Shown here: positions 43,700-52,364 of the stretch, one piece after another
Position numbering within the stretch: position 1 is the stretch's first letter
Layout of the letters: each line of letters opens with the position of its first letter
From: Mycolicibacterium baixiangningiae
GTDB lineage: Bacteria; Actinomycetota; Actinomycetes; Mycobacteriales; Mycobacteriaceae
DNA: 64,000 nucleotides
Reading direction: 5' to 3'
NCBI RefSeq assembly: GCF_016313185.1
Contig: NZ_CP066218.1
Location: 3,162,001-3,226,000 of the forward strand
Made by a program: the position numbers and the translations under genes
Notes under the pieces: generated by a model
The model's database searches: none
Told to the model about the DNA's origin: nothing
Seen by the model: only the letters and a program-made list of their open reading frames with translations

Positions 43700-44728
43700 T
43701 TGAGTCAACAATTGAATCGTCGAATCCTCCTGGCGGCGCGGCCGCACGGAGACCCGAAGGTCAGCGATTTCGACGTCACGGAAGTGCCCGTGCCGGTCCC
43801 CGGCGACGGTCAGGTACTGATCCGGAACGTGCTGGTCTCGTTGGATCCCTACAACCGCATCATCATGGGCAACGCCAACAGCGACCAACCGCCGATCGAG
43901 ATTGGCGACCCCATGTTCGGCTTCACCATCGCAGTCGTCGAGCAGAGCAACAACCCCGCCTTCGCGGTGGGCGATCACGTGGGCAGCATGTCCGGCTGGC
44001 AGGACTACGCACTGTCCGACGGTTCGGACCTCAGGCCGATTGATCCGAAGACGGCCCCGCTGTCGGCGAATCTCGGCGTGTTGGGGATGACGGGTCTCAC
44101 GGCTTGGGTGGGACTCACCAAGATCATTGAACCGAAACCGGGCGGCACGCTCCTCGTCACCGCCGCCGCCGGTGCCGTCGGCTCCGCGGCAACCCAGATC
44201 GGCAAGCTGCGGGGCTATCGTGTCGTTGGTGTCGCTGGCGGTCCGGAAAAGTCACGCCACCTCCTGGAGGATCTCGGCCTGGACGCCGCGGTCGACTACA
44301 AGGCACCCGACTTCGCCGCACAGCTTGCTCGTGCAGTGCCTGACGGGATCGACACGGTCTACGAAAACGTGGGCGCCTCAATGGTCGTGGCGCTGCTGCC
44401 GCACCTGAACCTGAGGGCCCAGATCGCGGTGGGCGGCGTGATGTCGGCAATAACTGCGACGAAGAGCCCCGGGGGGCCAGACCGGTTGCCCGATCTGATG
44501 AGGGCGGTGCTCTACAAGGACCTCACGATTCGGGGCTTCTCGGTTCCTGACTACTTCGACAGCTACCCCGAGCTCCTTGCCGAGCTGGCTCCTGCGGTGG
44601 CGGACGGCAAGGTGCGTTACGCCGAGCACTTCGTCGAGGGGCTCGAGGCCATTCCTGCTGCGTTTCAGGACATGTTCCACGGCCGCGTCACGGGTAAGAT
44701 GATCGCCAAGATCGCCAAGATCGCCTAG
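43700..44728 (+). CDS. MDR-superfamily NADP-dependent oxidoreductase (CurA/leukotriene B4 dehydrogenase-like)
   Basis: Zinc-independent medium-chain reductase of 342 residues. ILLAARPHGDPKVSDFDVTE is the family's start, MTGLTAWVGLTKI the central helix, and TLLVTAAAGAVGSAATQIGK the NADP-binding loop. The C-terminal MIAKIAKIA is unremarkable. The start is a TTG at 43700 preceded by AGAAAG; the extra upstream codons (43571-43699) do not resemble the family. These enzymes reduce the C=C bond of alpha,beta-unsaturated ketones. Divergent from the MmyB-like regulator. Confidence 0.85.
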   Translation: MSQQLNRRILLAARPHGDPKVSDFDVTEVPVPVPGDGQVLIRNVLVSLDPYNRIIMGNANSDQPPIEIGDPMFGFTIAVVEQSNNPAFAVGDHVGSMSGWQDYALSDGSDLRPIDPKTAPLSANLGVLGMTGLTAWVGLTKIIEPKPGGTLLVTAAAGAVGSAATQIGKLRGYRVVGVAGGPEKSRHLLEDLGLDAAVDYKAPDFAAQLARAVPDGIDTVYENVGASMVVALLPHLNLRAQIAVGGVMSAITATKSPGGPDRLPDLMRAVLYKDLTIRGFSVPDYFDSYPELLAELAPAVADGKVRYAEHFVEGLEAIPAAFQDMFHGRVTGKMIAKIAKIA

Positions 44729-44752
44729 GGCCAGCACCATCCGGCGAGCGCC

Positions 44753-45487
44753 CTAAGTCGGTGATTCTGCCGGGTCAAGGTCGGGTGTCGTCCGAATGCC
44801 GAGCCGTTGTGCTACGGCGCGGGCGGTCTGCTCGCGCTGCTGCGTTACCGCCTGGGTAGCCTGCAATGCCTGCTTCAACACCGCGGCTGGCGCCGTCTCG
44901 GGCGTGCCGCTGTTGAATGGCGGTTCCGGCGCATAGGCCATATAGAGCTGAATTGTCTGGGCGATCTCGTCACCACGCAGCTGGGCCGCGACACGGAGGG
45001 CGCCGTCGATACCGGCGGTTACGCCCGCGGCGAAAACCATATTGCCGTCGACGACCACCCGTTCATTCACTGGCGTGGCACCGAAGAACGGCAGCAGGTG
45101 CATCGACGCCCAATGCGTTGTCGCGCGCCGACCGACGAGTAGCCCTGCCGCGCCACAGATCAACGCGCCGGTGCACACCGAGAACACACACCGTGCCGTT
45201 TCCGCTTGATCGCGCAACCAGGCGAGCAGCTCCTGGTCGTCCATGAGCGCTTCTTGACCATAACCGCCAGGCACATGAAGGACGTCGAGTCGGGGCACAT
45301 CTTCGAGGGCGCAGTCTGGCGTCAACCGCAACCCATTGACGTCCCGCACCGTCTCGCGGGTCTTACCGAATATGCGATAGGTCGAATTCGGTATGCGCGA
45401 AAGGATTTCGAACGGACCCGTCAGGTCGATCTGGTCTAGCCCATCGAACAGCAGTGAACCGATTTGGAGGTGCGCTTCGGTGTCCAT
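44753..45487 (-). CDS. DJ-1/PfpI-family protein (isonitrile-hydratase-like)
   Basis: DJ-1/PfpI fold protein of 244 residues. The nucleophile elbow is seen as FSVCTGALICGAAGLLVGRR (cysteine near 112) and the preceding DVLHVPGGYGQEAL supplies the glycine-rich turn. RRATTHWASMHLLPFFGATP follows. These match isonitrile-hydratase-type and AraC-type glutamine-amidotransferase-like domains. The C-terminal 30 residues are charged. Downstream of the MDR gene but on the opposite strand. Function inferred only at family level. Confidence 0.84.
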   Translation of the reverse strand: MDTEAHLQIGSLLFDGLDQIDLTGPFEILSRIPNSTYRIFGKTRETVRDVNGLRLTPDCALEDVPRLDVLHVPGGYGQEALMDDQELLAWLRDQAETARCVFSVCTGALICGAAGLLVGRRATTHWASMHLLPFFGATPVNERVVVDGNMVFAAGVTAGIDGALRVAAQLRGDEIAQTIQLYMAYAPEPPFNSGTPETAPAAVLKQALQATQAVTQQREQTARAVAQRLGIRTTPDLDPAESPT

Positions 45488-45766
45488 GGGTACTCTCTGG
45501 GGTTTGAAGGATGACCGATGTCGCCATCATACGCTCCGGCATTTGCCGGCTCCGTTGATCGCCGAAGCAAACATGACGTGGTCAGCACTGCGACCAGTTA
45601 CCTTCGCAAAATGGAGATGGCCGCGGCCAATCTAGCGCGCAGTGCCAGGAGGCGTTGTCCGTAACGTAGTTGCCACTCGGGTCACCCTCACCGGTCTCGG
45701 CCTGCTGGATCACGCGCGCCACTGGATGCTCACCGCGTTCGCCTCGTGTGACGGGCGCCCGGCTCG

Positions 45767-46110
45767 TTACGGGACGTTCCGGACCCACGGATCCACCGGC
45801 ACCATGCGCAGTGATCGGCCGGTGGTGTCGAGGACCCTGCCGTGATCTTATGCAGCTGCAGCACCAGTCGCTGATCCACGACCACCACGCTCGGGTGACG
45901 CGATTGCAGCTCCGACGCCATCGCGTGGATGTCCTCTGGTGCACGCAGACTCACGATCAGGATGAGATTGACGACCGAAGTCACTGTGGCGCAGAACCGC
46001 GTCTGGGGCAACCCGCCGAGTTCTCGGCCCACGCGGTCCACGCCGAGGGTGGACCCAACCGTGAGGACGTCGGGTTGGTCGCACAGTTGCGCTGCAGAAC
46101 GTTTGGACCG
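45767..46110 (-). pseudogene. Lrp/AsnC-family regulator, C-terminal fragment with frameshift
   Basis: Minus strand reads DRVGRELGGLPQTRFCATVT, then SVVNLILIVSLRAPEDIHAM and VVDQRLVLQLHKITAG, the ligand-binding RAM domain of Lrp/AsnC regulators. After TAG one missing base shifts the frame; restoring it gives VLDTTGRSLRMVPVDPWV and a TAA at 45767-45769, a family-like ending. The helix-turn-helix domain is lost where the GNAT gene ends. Confidence 0.7.
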
Positions 46111-46136
46111 GGTCGCATGGCAGAGACTTCGTCAGA

Positions 46137-46688
46137 TCAGATGGCTTTGTTGTAAATGATGAAGTCGCACGGCGTCGCCAGCTGCGGTGCGAGGTGCGGA
46201 TATTGATCTTCGAACCTGCCTTGGCGGACCACCTTGTAACCCGACCGTGCGTTCCAGTCCGCCATGAATGTCTTTGATTCTTGTGTCCAGTTTCGCGGGA
46301 CGAGGAGTTCGATCTGCAAGGTAGTGACCCCGTCGGCCCGGAGGAGGTCGGTGACGAAACGGCGTAGTTCTCGCCCTATCCCGATGCCCCGGTGGTTCGG
46401 ATCGCTCACCAACATTCCCGTCTCACCGGTGTGGGAGTCGAGGCGTTGAACGCGAATCGAACCCACGATGGTGCCGCCGAGCCGGGCGACGACGATCTGT
46501 CTGGCCTGCGTGAACTCGATGATCTCCTCAAGGGTGGTGCGGGTGGCGCCCTGCCGCCAAAAGCCCTCTTCTGCAACGGCATAGACCTGATTTACCAGGT
46601 CAACTATCCGCCTCATCGCATTCACATCGCTAGACGCCTCCGCAGGCAGAACTTCAATTTGTAACAATGATGAGGGCGAATCCTTCAT
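46137..46688 (-). CDS. GNAT-family N-acetyltransferase
   Basis: Acetyltransferase of 183 residues. The acetyl-CoA-binding motif is in DPNHRGIGIGRELRRFV (R-x-x-G-x-G/A, near 98-108), and VVARLGGTIVGSIRV precedes it. Starts at 46688 after AGGTAAGG. The AsnC-family remnant directly downstream may once have been its regulator. Substrate unknown. Confidence 0.86.
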   Translation of the reverse strand: MKDSPSSLLQIEVLPAEASSDVNAMRRIVDLVNQVYAVAEEGFWRQGATRTTLEEIIEFTQARQIVVARLGGTIVGSIRVQRLDSHTGETGMLVSDPNHRGIGIGRELRRFVTDLLRADGVTTLQIELLVPRNWTQESKTFMADWNARSGYKVVRQGRFEDQYPHLAPQLATPCDFIIYNKAI

Positions 46689-46839
46689 CCTTACCTATTC
46701 CTTTCGGACACGAACTTCCATGCACCAGCGCTGAACTCTTCCGTGTAATCAACGTATTCGATATGACTTACGTTCGGCCGAGGCCCCGCAGCGCCGGTCC
46801 GATTTACGCACGCCGACCGCGAAGAATCACCGAGGGAAC

Positions 46840-47304
46840 CTAGAGTAGATCTGCGGGCACCATTCCCGGCGGACCTAGGAGTTGATCGCCCAGTTCGGCG
46901 GACACGGCGGCGAAGAGCTCGGCGTCCATCTCGGCACCGGCACCCGAGCCGTCATCGGGCGTCGCCGTCCGCGCGATCAGCTCCGCGAAGCCGGCGGGTG
47001 ACGTCATCAGAAACGAACGGCAGCCGCGCGGGCCCGACTTGACCGCATGGGGAACGTTCAGCGGTATCGTCGCGAAGTCCCCGACCCTCAACTGCAACGT
47101 GTCCGAACCTACCCAAATCGTGCAACTGCCCTCGACGATGGCAAGGCGCTCCTCGTAGCGGGTGTGCAAGTGCAAGGACGTCGCAGTGTTGGGGAACTGA
47201 TAAGCGTCGACGACATCGTGGCGGCCGTCCGTGTCCTCGCTGGTGGTCAGGATGCGGACGTGGAGCGCGTTGCCGAGTAGATAGCGGCCGGGTGCATCGT
47301 TCAT
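46840..47304 (-). CDS. Cupin-domain protein
   Basis: Single-domain cupin of 154 residues. The two cupin motifs are seen: FPNTATSLHLHTRYEERLAI with two histidines and a glutamate, and GDFATIPLNVPHAVKSG with the third histidine. The C-terminal 45 residues contain an acidic tail and GPPGMVPADLL. No catalytic extension. It lies downstream of an operator-like palindrome shared with the divergent aldo/keto reductase. Confidence 0.84.
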   Translation of the reverse strand: MNDAPGRYLLGNALHVRILTTSEDTDGRHDVVDAYQFPNTATSLHLHTRYEERLAIVEGSCTIWVGSDTLQLRVGDFATIPLNVPHAVKSGPRGCRSFLMTSPAGFAELIARTATPDDGSGAGAEMDAELFAAVSAELGDQLLGPPGMVPADLL

Positions 47305-47322
47305 CGAGGATCGTCTTTCTCG

Positions 47323-47520
47323 TCAAGTCCGTTCCCCCTCGTCGTAGGCAACGTCGCGTAGCGCGTGACGATTCGGTCGGGTGCCGGTTCCAGGGTCATG
47401 GGCATCGAGTTCTACAGCGGGGTCCCCGTGGACAAACCCTTCCAGATCGTCCCAGTCCCGCTCGTTGACACTGAAGGTCTGGGGATAGTTGGCGTCGAAA
47501 TCGGGGGCATCGGGGTACAA
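47323..47520 (-). CDS. Small acidic hypothetical protein
   Basis: Open frame of 65 codons beginning with TTG (47518-47520) immediately inside the operator palindrome at 47527-47556 and ending 19 bp before the cupin gene. Sequence is rich in aspartate and glutamate (FDANYPQTFSVNERDWDDLE) and resembles no family I recognise. It could be a real leader gene for the cupin or the truncated end of another protein. Confidence 0.3.
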   Translation of the reverse strand: MYPDAPDFDANYPQTFSVNERDWDDLEGFVHGDPAVELDAHDPGTGTRPNRHALRDVAYDEGERT

Positions 47521-47526
47521 GTGGAG

Positions 47527-47556
47527 AGCCTATCCAATACTATAAGTGGATAGGCT
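47527..47556. promoter_or_regulatory. 10-bp-arm inverted repeat (operator) upstream of aldo/keto reductase
   Basis: AGCCTATCCA, a 10-base spacer ATACTATAAG, and TGGATAGGCT form a perfect inverted repeat. It lies 68 bp upstream of the aldo/keto-reductase ATG and next to the divergent small ORF. The AT-rich spacer could hold a -10 element. Confidence 0.65.
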
Positions 47557-47623
47557 GTCCGCTGTCTCGGCAGCTTATCCCGTCCGCCCGGCGCTGTGGA
47601 TGGTGACGAGCAGAGGAGCCACC

Positions 47624-48682
47624 ATGGACTACCGCACGTTGGGCCGGACCGGCATGAGAGTCAGCCCGTATTGCCTTGGAGCGATGATGTTCGGCGCCCA
47701 GGGCAACCCCGACCACGACGAGTCGATCCGCATCATCCACAAGGCGCTCGACACCGGGATCAACTTCATCGACACCGCGGACTTCTACTCTGGCGGCGAG
47801 TCGGAGGAGATCGTCGGCAAGGCCCTCAAGGGTCGCCGGGACAATGTCGTGCTCGCCACCAAGGCGTACTTGTCGATGGGCGAGGATCCCAATCAACAAG
47901 GCAACTCGCGGCGCTGGCTCCTCACCGAGGTCGAGAACTCGTTGCGCCGCCTGCAAACCGATTATCTGGATCTCTACCAAGTCCACCGGCCAGACCCCTT
48001 GGTCGACGTGGAGGAAACGCTCTCGGCCCTCTCGGACCTGGTGCACAGCGGCAAGGTTCGGGCCATCGGCGCGTCGTCCTTTCCCGCATCGGAGATCGTC
48101 GAGGCGCAGTGGGTGGCTGAGCGGCGCGGTTTGCAGCGGTTCCGCAGCGAGCAGCCGCCGTATTCGATCCTCAACCGCGGCATCGAACGCGAGGTGCTGC
48201 CGGTGTGTCAGCGCTACGGGATGGGCACCCTGGTGTGGAGCCCGCTTGCCCAGGGCATGCTCACCGGCCGGTACCGCAAGGGTCAGCACACCGACAGTAA
48301 GCGCGCGAGCGCCGGCTTCGCACACCTGACCGACGAGCGGCGCCTCGATGCCGTCGAGGCGCTCATCCCCGTGGCCGAGGATGCGGGGATGTCGCTCACC
48401 CACATGGCGATGGCCTTCGCGATCGCCCACCCCGGTGTTACCTCCGCCATCGTCGGGCCACGCACCATGGAGCACCTCGACGACACCCTCGCCGGCCTAG
48501 AGATCAGCCTCGACGACGAAGTCCTCGACCGGATCGACGCCATCGTTGCGCCCGGCACCGACATCGGAGCCCTCGACATGGCCTACGCACCACCGGCTCT
48601 GCAGCAGCCGAGCCTGCGCCGCCGACCCGCTGACGAACGGGCCGCTTCGGCACCCGCGACACCCACTACCGCAAGCTCGTAG
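47624..48682 (+). CDS. Aldo/keto reductase
   Basis: NADPH-dependent reductase of 352 residues in the aldo-keto reductase superfamily. DTADFYSGGESEEIVGKAL carries the catalytic aspartate and tyrosine, LATKAYL the lysine, and LYQVHRPDP the histidine. The cofactor end VTSAIVGPRTMEHLDDTL is intact. Starts at 47624 after CAGAGGAG. The last ~20 residues (AASAPATPTTASS) are out-of-frame reading of a decayed M24-peptidase gene, so the native C-terminus may have been a little shorter. Confidence 0.9.
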   Translation: MDYRTLGRTGMRVSPYCLGAMMFGAQGNPDHDESIRIIHKALDTGINFIDTADFYSGGESEEIVGKALKGRRDNVVLATKAYLSMGEDPNQQGNSRRWLLTEVENSLRRLQTDYLDLYQVHRPDPLVDVEETLSALSDLVHSGKVRAIGASSFPASEIVEAQWVAERRGLQRFRSEQPPYSILNRGIEREVLPVCQRYGMGTLVWSPLAQGMLTGRYRKGQHTDSKRASAGFAHLTDERRLDAVEALIPVAEDAGMSLTHMAMAFAIAHPGVTSAIVGPRTMEHLDDTLAGLEISLDDEVLDRIDAIVAPGTDIGALDMAYAPPALQQPSLRRRPADERAASAPATPTTASS

Positions 48683-48996
48683 AGGACGATTACGTTACCG
48701 AGATACCCGGAACGTTCGTACCGACGTACTCCTGGGCCGAACGCGAACGTCGCTGGAATCTGGCCCGCGCCTTCATGGATCGAGAGGGCGTCGACGCGCT
48801 GCTCGTCTACGGGGAGCACGCAGACTCCGCCCGCGGCGTTTTACTTCGACACCTGGGTCACCAACGACCGTCCCGGCTCGATCATCGTCTCCCACGGACC
48901 GGCGAGCCCATCGTGTACCTGCCGATCTCCACATTCGTCAACGACCACATGGCCTCCTCGCGCCACGGTGACGACATGTGGATCCCGAGGGCCTAG
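48631..48996 (+). pseudogene. M24-family (Xaa-Pro dipeptidase-like) peptidase, N-terminal remnant
   Basis: Reads RDTHYRKLVEDDYVTEIPGT, FVPTYSWAERERRWNLARAF and MDREGVDALLVYGEHAD, an N-terminal creatinase-type domain. Between about 48830 and 48895 the frame is shifted (correct reading PAAFYFDTWVTNDRPGS) and then returns to EPIVYLPISTFVNDHMASSR before TAG. Two compensating indels in 60 bp plus loss of the catalytic domain mark a pseudogene. It overlaps the 3' end of the aldo/keto reductase gene. Confidence 0.65.
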
Positions 48997-49092
48997 ACGA
49001 CGAGCGCGGCCTTCTGCCCGGCGATGGGCGTGCCTCGTAGACCACCCGACTGGATCCATCGGTAACTTTGACTGCACCCAAAGGAGGCGAAC

Positions 49093-49689
49093 GTGGCAGC
49101 TGACCCGCAGGCAATTCCTCAGCGCAGAGCTGATGCCACTCGCAATCGCGAGAAGATCTTGGTGGCAGCCCGTCGCGCCTTCGACGATCCCGGGGCCGGT
49201 GACGTGTCGATGGCCGAGGTCGCGCGGCGAGCCGGTGTGGGGATGGCCACGCTTTACCGGAACTTCCCGGGCAGACGACAGCTACTCGAAGCCGTGTTGA
49301 CCGACGAGGTCGGCGAGGTGTGCGCGGCGGCGGCAGGGATCAACGGGCAGACCTCTGGTGGTTCCTTCGCGATCTGGACCCGCCGTTTCTTCGATTTCGC
49401 GTTCGCGCGCAACGCCATTGCCACCGAGCTGATCTTCGAGTCCGGGGCCGTCCAGAACGCGTTCTTTACCAACGACCGGGCAAGGCTGTGTGCCGCGGGC
49501 TTGCCCTTGCTCGCGGCCGCCCAAGCATCGGGTGAGTTCCGCAGTGACCTCAACATCGGCCAAATGCTCGATCTGATAGCTGCGGTGGCCCGAGTCCGTG
49601 GCGATGCCGACCACGTGCGCCCGATCGCCGAGGCAGCCCTCGACGGCCTGCGTACGCAGCCACCTACACCCAAACGAGCATCGAATTGA
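49093..49689 (+). CDS. TetR-family transcriptional regulator (SbtR-like)
   Basis: Regulator of 198 residues. HTH about 12-60 with NREKILVAARRAFDDPGAGD and MATLYRNFPGRRQLLEAVL. The C-terminal region (FDFAFARNAIATELIFESGA) is of the SbtR-like TetR type. Starts at a GTG (49093) after AAAGGAGG, a strong site. It lies beside debris of a lost M24-peptidase gene and has no obvious target nearby. Confidence 0.86.
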   Translation: MAADPQAIPQRRADATRNREKILVAARRAFDDPGAGDVSMAEVARRAGVGMATLYRNFPGRRQLLEAVLTDEVGEVCAAAAGINGQTSGGSFAIWTRRFFDFAFARNAIATELIFESGAVQNAFFTNDRARLCAAGLPLLAAAQASGEFRSDLNIGQMLDLIAAVARVRGDADHVRPIAEAALDGLRTQPPTPKRASN

Positions 49690-49884
49690 GCACGAGTAGC
49701 TCGTTTGCCTATGCGACGACGACATGCAGAGGCAAGGAGACTGGAGTTGTCGGTGACGGTGTCGACGGTGCCGGCATCAAGGCCTGAGCGGCTGGTCGCG
49801 CAACGCAATTTCCTTATCCCGTCGGCACTCTCGGGCTTTTCTGGGCTGCGTCCGGCCACTGTCATATCCTCCCGGGCAGACGAG

Positions 49885-50064
49885 TCAGATCAGTTCACAA
49901 CTACCTGAGCGCCGTGCACCGCGGTCGATGTCGTCCTGCTTGATCCATTTGGACAACGTAACTGGATGAATACCGAGATCATCAGCAGTCTGCTTCTGGG
50001 GCTTGCCGGCGCGTACGAGCGCGATCGCGCGGGCACGGAACTCGGCCGGATAGGGGCGGGGCAT
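49885..50064 (-). pseudogene. IS3-family transposase OrfA, N-terminal fragment
   Basis: Minus strand begins MPRPYPAEFRARAIALVRAG, then QTADDLGIHPVTLSKWIKQD, the helix-turn-helix (IS3/IS911 OrfA) N-terminus with IDRG, then stops within about 59 codons. The coiled-coil part of OrfA and all of OrfB are missing. A 35-bp stretch upstream (GGCTGTCAGTTAGTCATCGA) could be the remaining IS end. Confidence 0.75.
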
Positions 50065-50565
50065 GGCTGTCAGCCTTTCGTACAGGCTGTCAGTTAGTCA
50101 TCGAATCTGGAACCTAAACGGTAGGGCAGGTCACCTTACTTTCCAGGACCATCTGACACCGTCCTTGTTCCAGTCCACGCGCAGTCTTCGCCGCGTGATC
50201 GGGCCGACCTGACCGAAGTAACGTCACAGGGACGAACCTATGTCGTGGGACTGGATGGACGGGAACGAAGCAAGGTACGTGAAATACCCTCCTACACAGG
50301 GCTTTCAGCCCACGAAGTGGGCCGGCGGCGCGCCGTCGTGAAACCTCAACGTAGGACGCACAGGACCAGTCAGCGCGAAAGCAACTCTGCAATCATGAAA
50401 TGATGCCGCCTTAACCGAGATCTCGCGGACCTCCTGAAATATGCTCACAGGACACTTGATCCGACACGCGCTGGCTTACGACGCGCCGCCGACCATCCAT
50501 CACAGGCCAACGTTTGGCGGCGTTGTCACCGCCTTGAACGGACACCCCACGAGAGGAAAGCACCG
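50065..50565. other. Gene-free stretch upstream of the alcohol dehydrogenase gene
   Basis: No recognisable gene in any frame. The end (ACGAGAGGAAAGCACC) supplies the ribosome-binding site of the next gene. I see no repeat or RNA. Confidence 0.4.
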
Positions 50566-51663
50566 ATGCGTGCTGCAATTTACTATGGAAACCGCGACAT
50601 TCGCTGGGAAGACGTGCCAGAGCCGCAGACTCAAGCCGGTCAGGTCAAAGTCAAGGTCGCACACAATGGCATCTGCGGCACCGACATTCACGAATATTAC
50701 GACGGACCCATGTTCGCTCCTGTCTGGCCCCACCTACTCACTGGCGTCAAGCTGCCTGTCCCGTTCGGACACGAGTTTTCAGGAACCGTAGTCGAGGTAG
50801 GACATGGAGTAACCGGGGTCGCCGAGGGAGATCGGGTAGCCGTGGAACCCGTGATCAACTGCGGCGACTGCCATCCGTGTCGGCGAGGTGACTACAACTT
50901 GTGCGACATCACCGCCTTCCTTGGTCTGGCCAGCCACGACGGAGGTGGCCTCAGTGAGTACGTCGTGGTAGCCGCGAACCGCGTCCATGCCCTTCCTTCG
51001 AACGTGAGTCTCGAGTATGGCGCCGTTGTTGAACCACTATCGGTGGCGATGCACGCCGTGCGGCGCGGTCGACCATCACCCGCCGAACGAGTCGTGGTCC
51101 ACGGCGCTGGCCCCGTTGGCATCGGGGTCGTTCAGGCCCTTGCAGCCGAAAAACTCGGAGGAATCATCGTCACAGAAATCTCCCCGATGCGACGCGCGGT
51201 GCTTCAGTCGATGGCCATCCCCGCCGTCGTGGCCGTCATCGACCCGACAGTGGTTGACGTTGCTGAAGCCGTTGCCGACCTGGTGGACGATACCGGCGCC
51301 GATCTGACTTTTGAGGTAGCGGGCGCATCCGCTTCTTCGAATGGCCCGGACGGTCGCCCCCTTGTATCGTTGAACGACGCGATCGCCAGCACTCGGCGCG
51401 GCGGACGGATCGTCTGCGTTGCAACGCATCCGGCGACTACGATCGAGCCGAACGCCTTCGTGTTCAAGGAACTCACAATCGTCGGCACCGCCGCCTACAC
51501 GGCCACGGATTTCAGGCGAGTCATCGCACTCATGGGCCAAGGGCATTATGAAGTGAGTCCGTGGATTGAGCACCGAACGCCCGATCAACTCATCACTGCG
51601 ATGAACGACATGCGGAGAGGCCTCGCAGCCAAGGTTCTTATCGACGTTGCCGGCAATCCGTAA
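50566..51663 (+). CDS. Zinc-dependent alcohol/butanediol dehydrogenase family protein
   Basis: Medium-chain zinc dehydrogenase of 365 residues. Catalytic zinc ligands appear in NGICGTDIHEY (Cys) and FGHEFSG (His, Glu), and the structural zinc cluster in NCGDCHPCRRGDYNLC with four cysteines. The NAD loop is VVHGAGPVGIGVVQAL. DIHEYYDGP and the overall length are like 2,3-butanediol or sorbitol dehydrogenases. Starts at 50566 after AGAGGAAAG. No obvious operon partners; a hydrolase fragment follows. Confidence 0.9.
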   Translation: MRAAIYYGNRDIRWEDVPEPQTQAGQVKVKVAHNGICGTDIHEYYDGPMFAPVWPHLLTGVKLPVPFGHEFSGTVVEVGHGVTGVAEGDRVAVEPVINCGDCHPCRRGDYNLCDITAFLGLASHDGGGLSEYVVVAANRVHALPSNVSLEYGAVVEPLSVAMHAVRRGRPSPAERVVVHGAGPVGIGVVQALAAEKLGGIIVTEISPMRRAVLQSMAIPAVVAVIDPTVVDVAEAVADLVDDTGADLTFEVAGASASSNGPDGRPLVSLNDAIASTRRGGRIVCVATHPATTIEPNAFVFKELTIVGTAAYTATDFRRVIALMGQGHYEVSPWIEHRTPDQLITAMNDMRRGLAAKVLIDVAGNP

Positions 51664-52364
51664 GGTGACCGAAGATGCCTGCGCCCGTTCATCGATGAGC
51701 GGAGCGGTTGGCGTACTCGATGTCACCGCTCACAAAGAGGCTGCAACGGGTCCTCAGATCATCAGCGGCATGATCACCCACGCAGGTATCGCGCTCGCCG
51801 AGCCCCGAACCGTCAGCGCACACACATCCGACGCGAATTCAAGATCGTCGTGATGTGTTGCTGGATGGCCGAAAGCCTAAGACATGCGCATTTTCATCGC
51901 GCGTTGATGCGAATACTCGGCTACGAGCGCTTCACGACCGTCGCCCATGACGTTGGCGGGTGGACCGCCTTCGCCATGGCCGCGGACGATCCCGGCGCCA
52001 TCACCAAACTGGTGATCGCCGAGACGATTATCCGCGGCATCTCGCCCTCGCCACCAGTTCGCCACCAAGGCCGCGACGTACGCTGATCGAGCTTGGGTCG
52101 ACTCTCGCAGGCGGCCATGCGGGCGGTGCCTAATAGGACAGTCACAACAGTATCCCGTGCGCACATTTGCATCTCCTATGCGTCCGACCGATGTCCTTGA
52201 CCCCCTTCTCTTCCGATAAATACTCTCGCACTTGTGAATTCAGACGCACTCATACCGAGCGACTGCTGAAGCAGCACCTCCATAGTCTCGAACTGAAGCG
52301 GCAATCGACCCCAGCCCGAAGAGCCGGACACTGAGGCCGCCATCACCAATAGGAGTACGACATT
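51664..52364. other. Degenerate region between the alcohol dehydrogenase and SulP genes
   Basis: Holds the alpha/beta-hydrolase fragment listed separately. A plus-strand open stretch at 51690-51850 (VGVLDVTAHKEAATGPQIIS) looks protein-like but cannot be assigned. The last ~275 bp have no gene; AATAGGAG at about 52350 belongs to the next gene. Confidence 0.45.
51850..52086 (+). pseudogene. Alpha/beta-hydrolase (epoxide-hydrolase-like) internal fragment
   Basis: About 55 codons (LGYERFTTVAHDVGGWTAFA, then AADDPGAITKLVIAETII and GISPSPP) match the nucleophile-elbow region of epoxide-hydrolase-like enzymes, with aspartate in the HDVGG elbow. Neither end is present. Confidence 0.6.
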
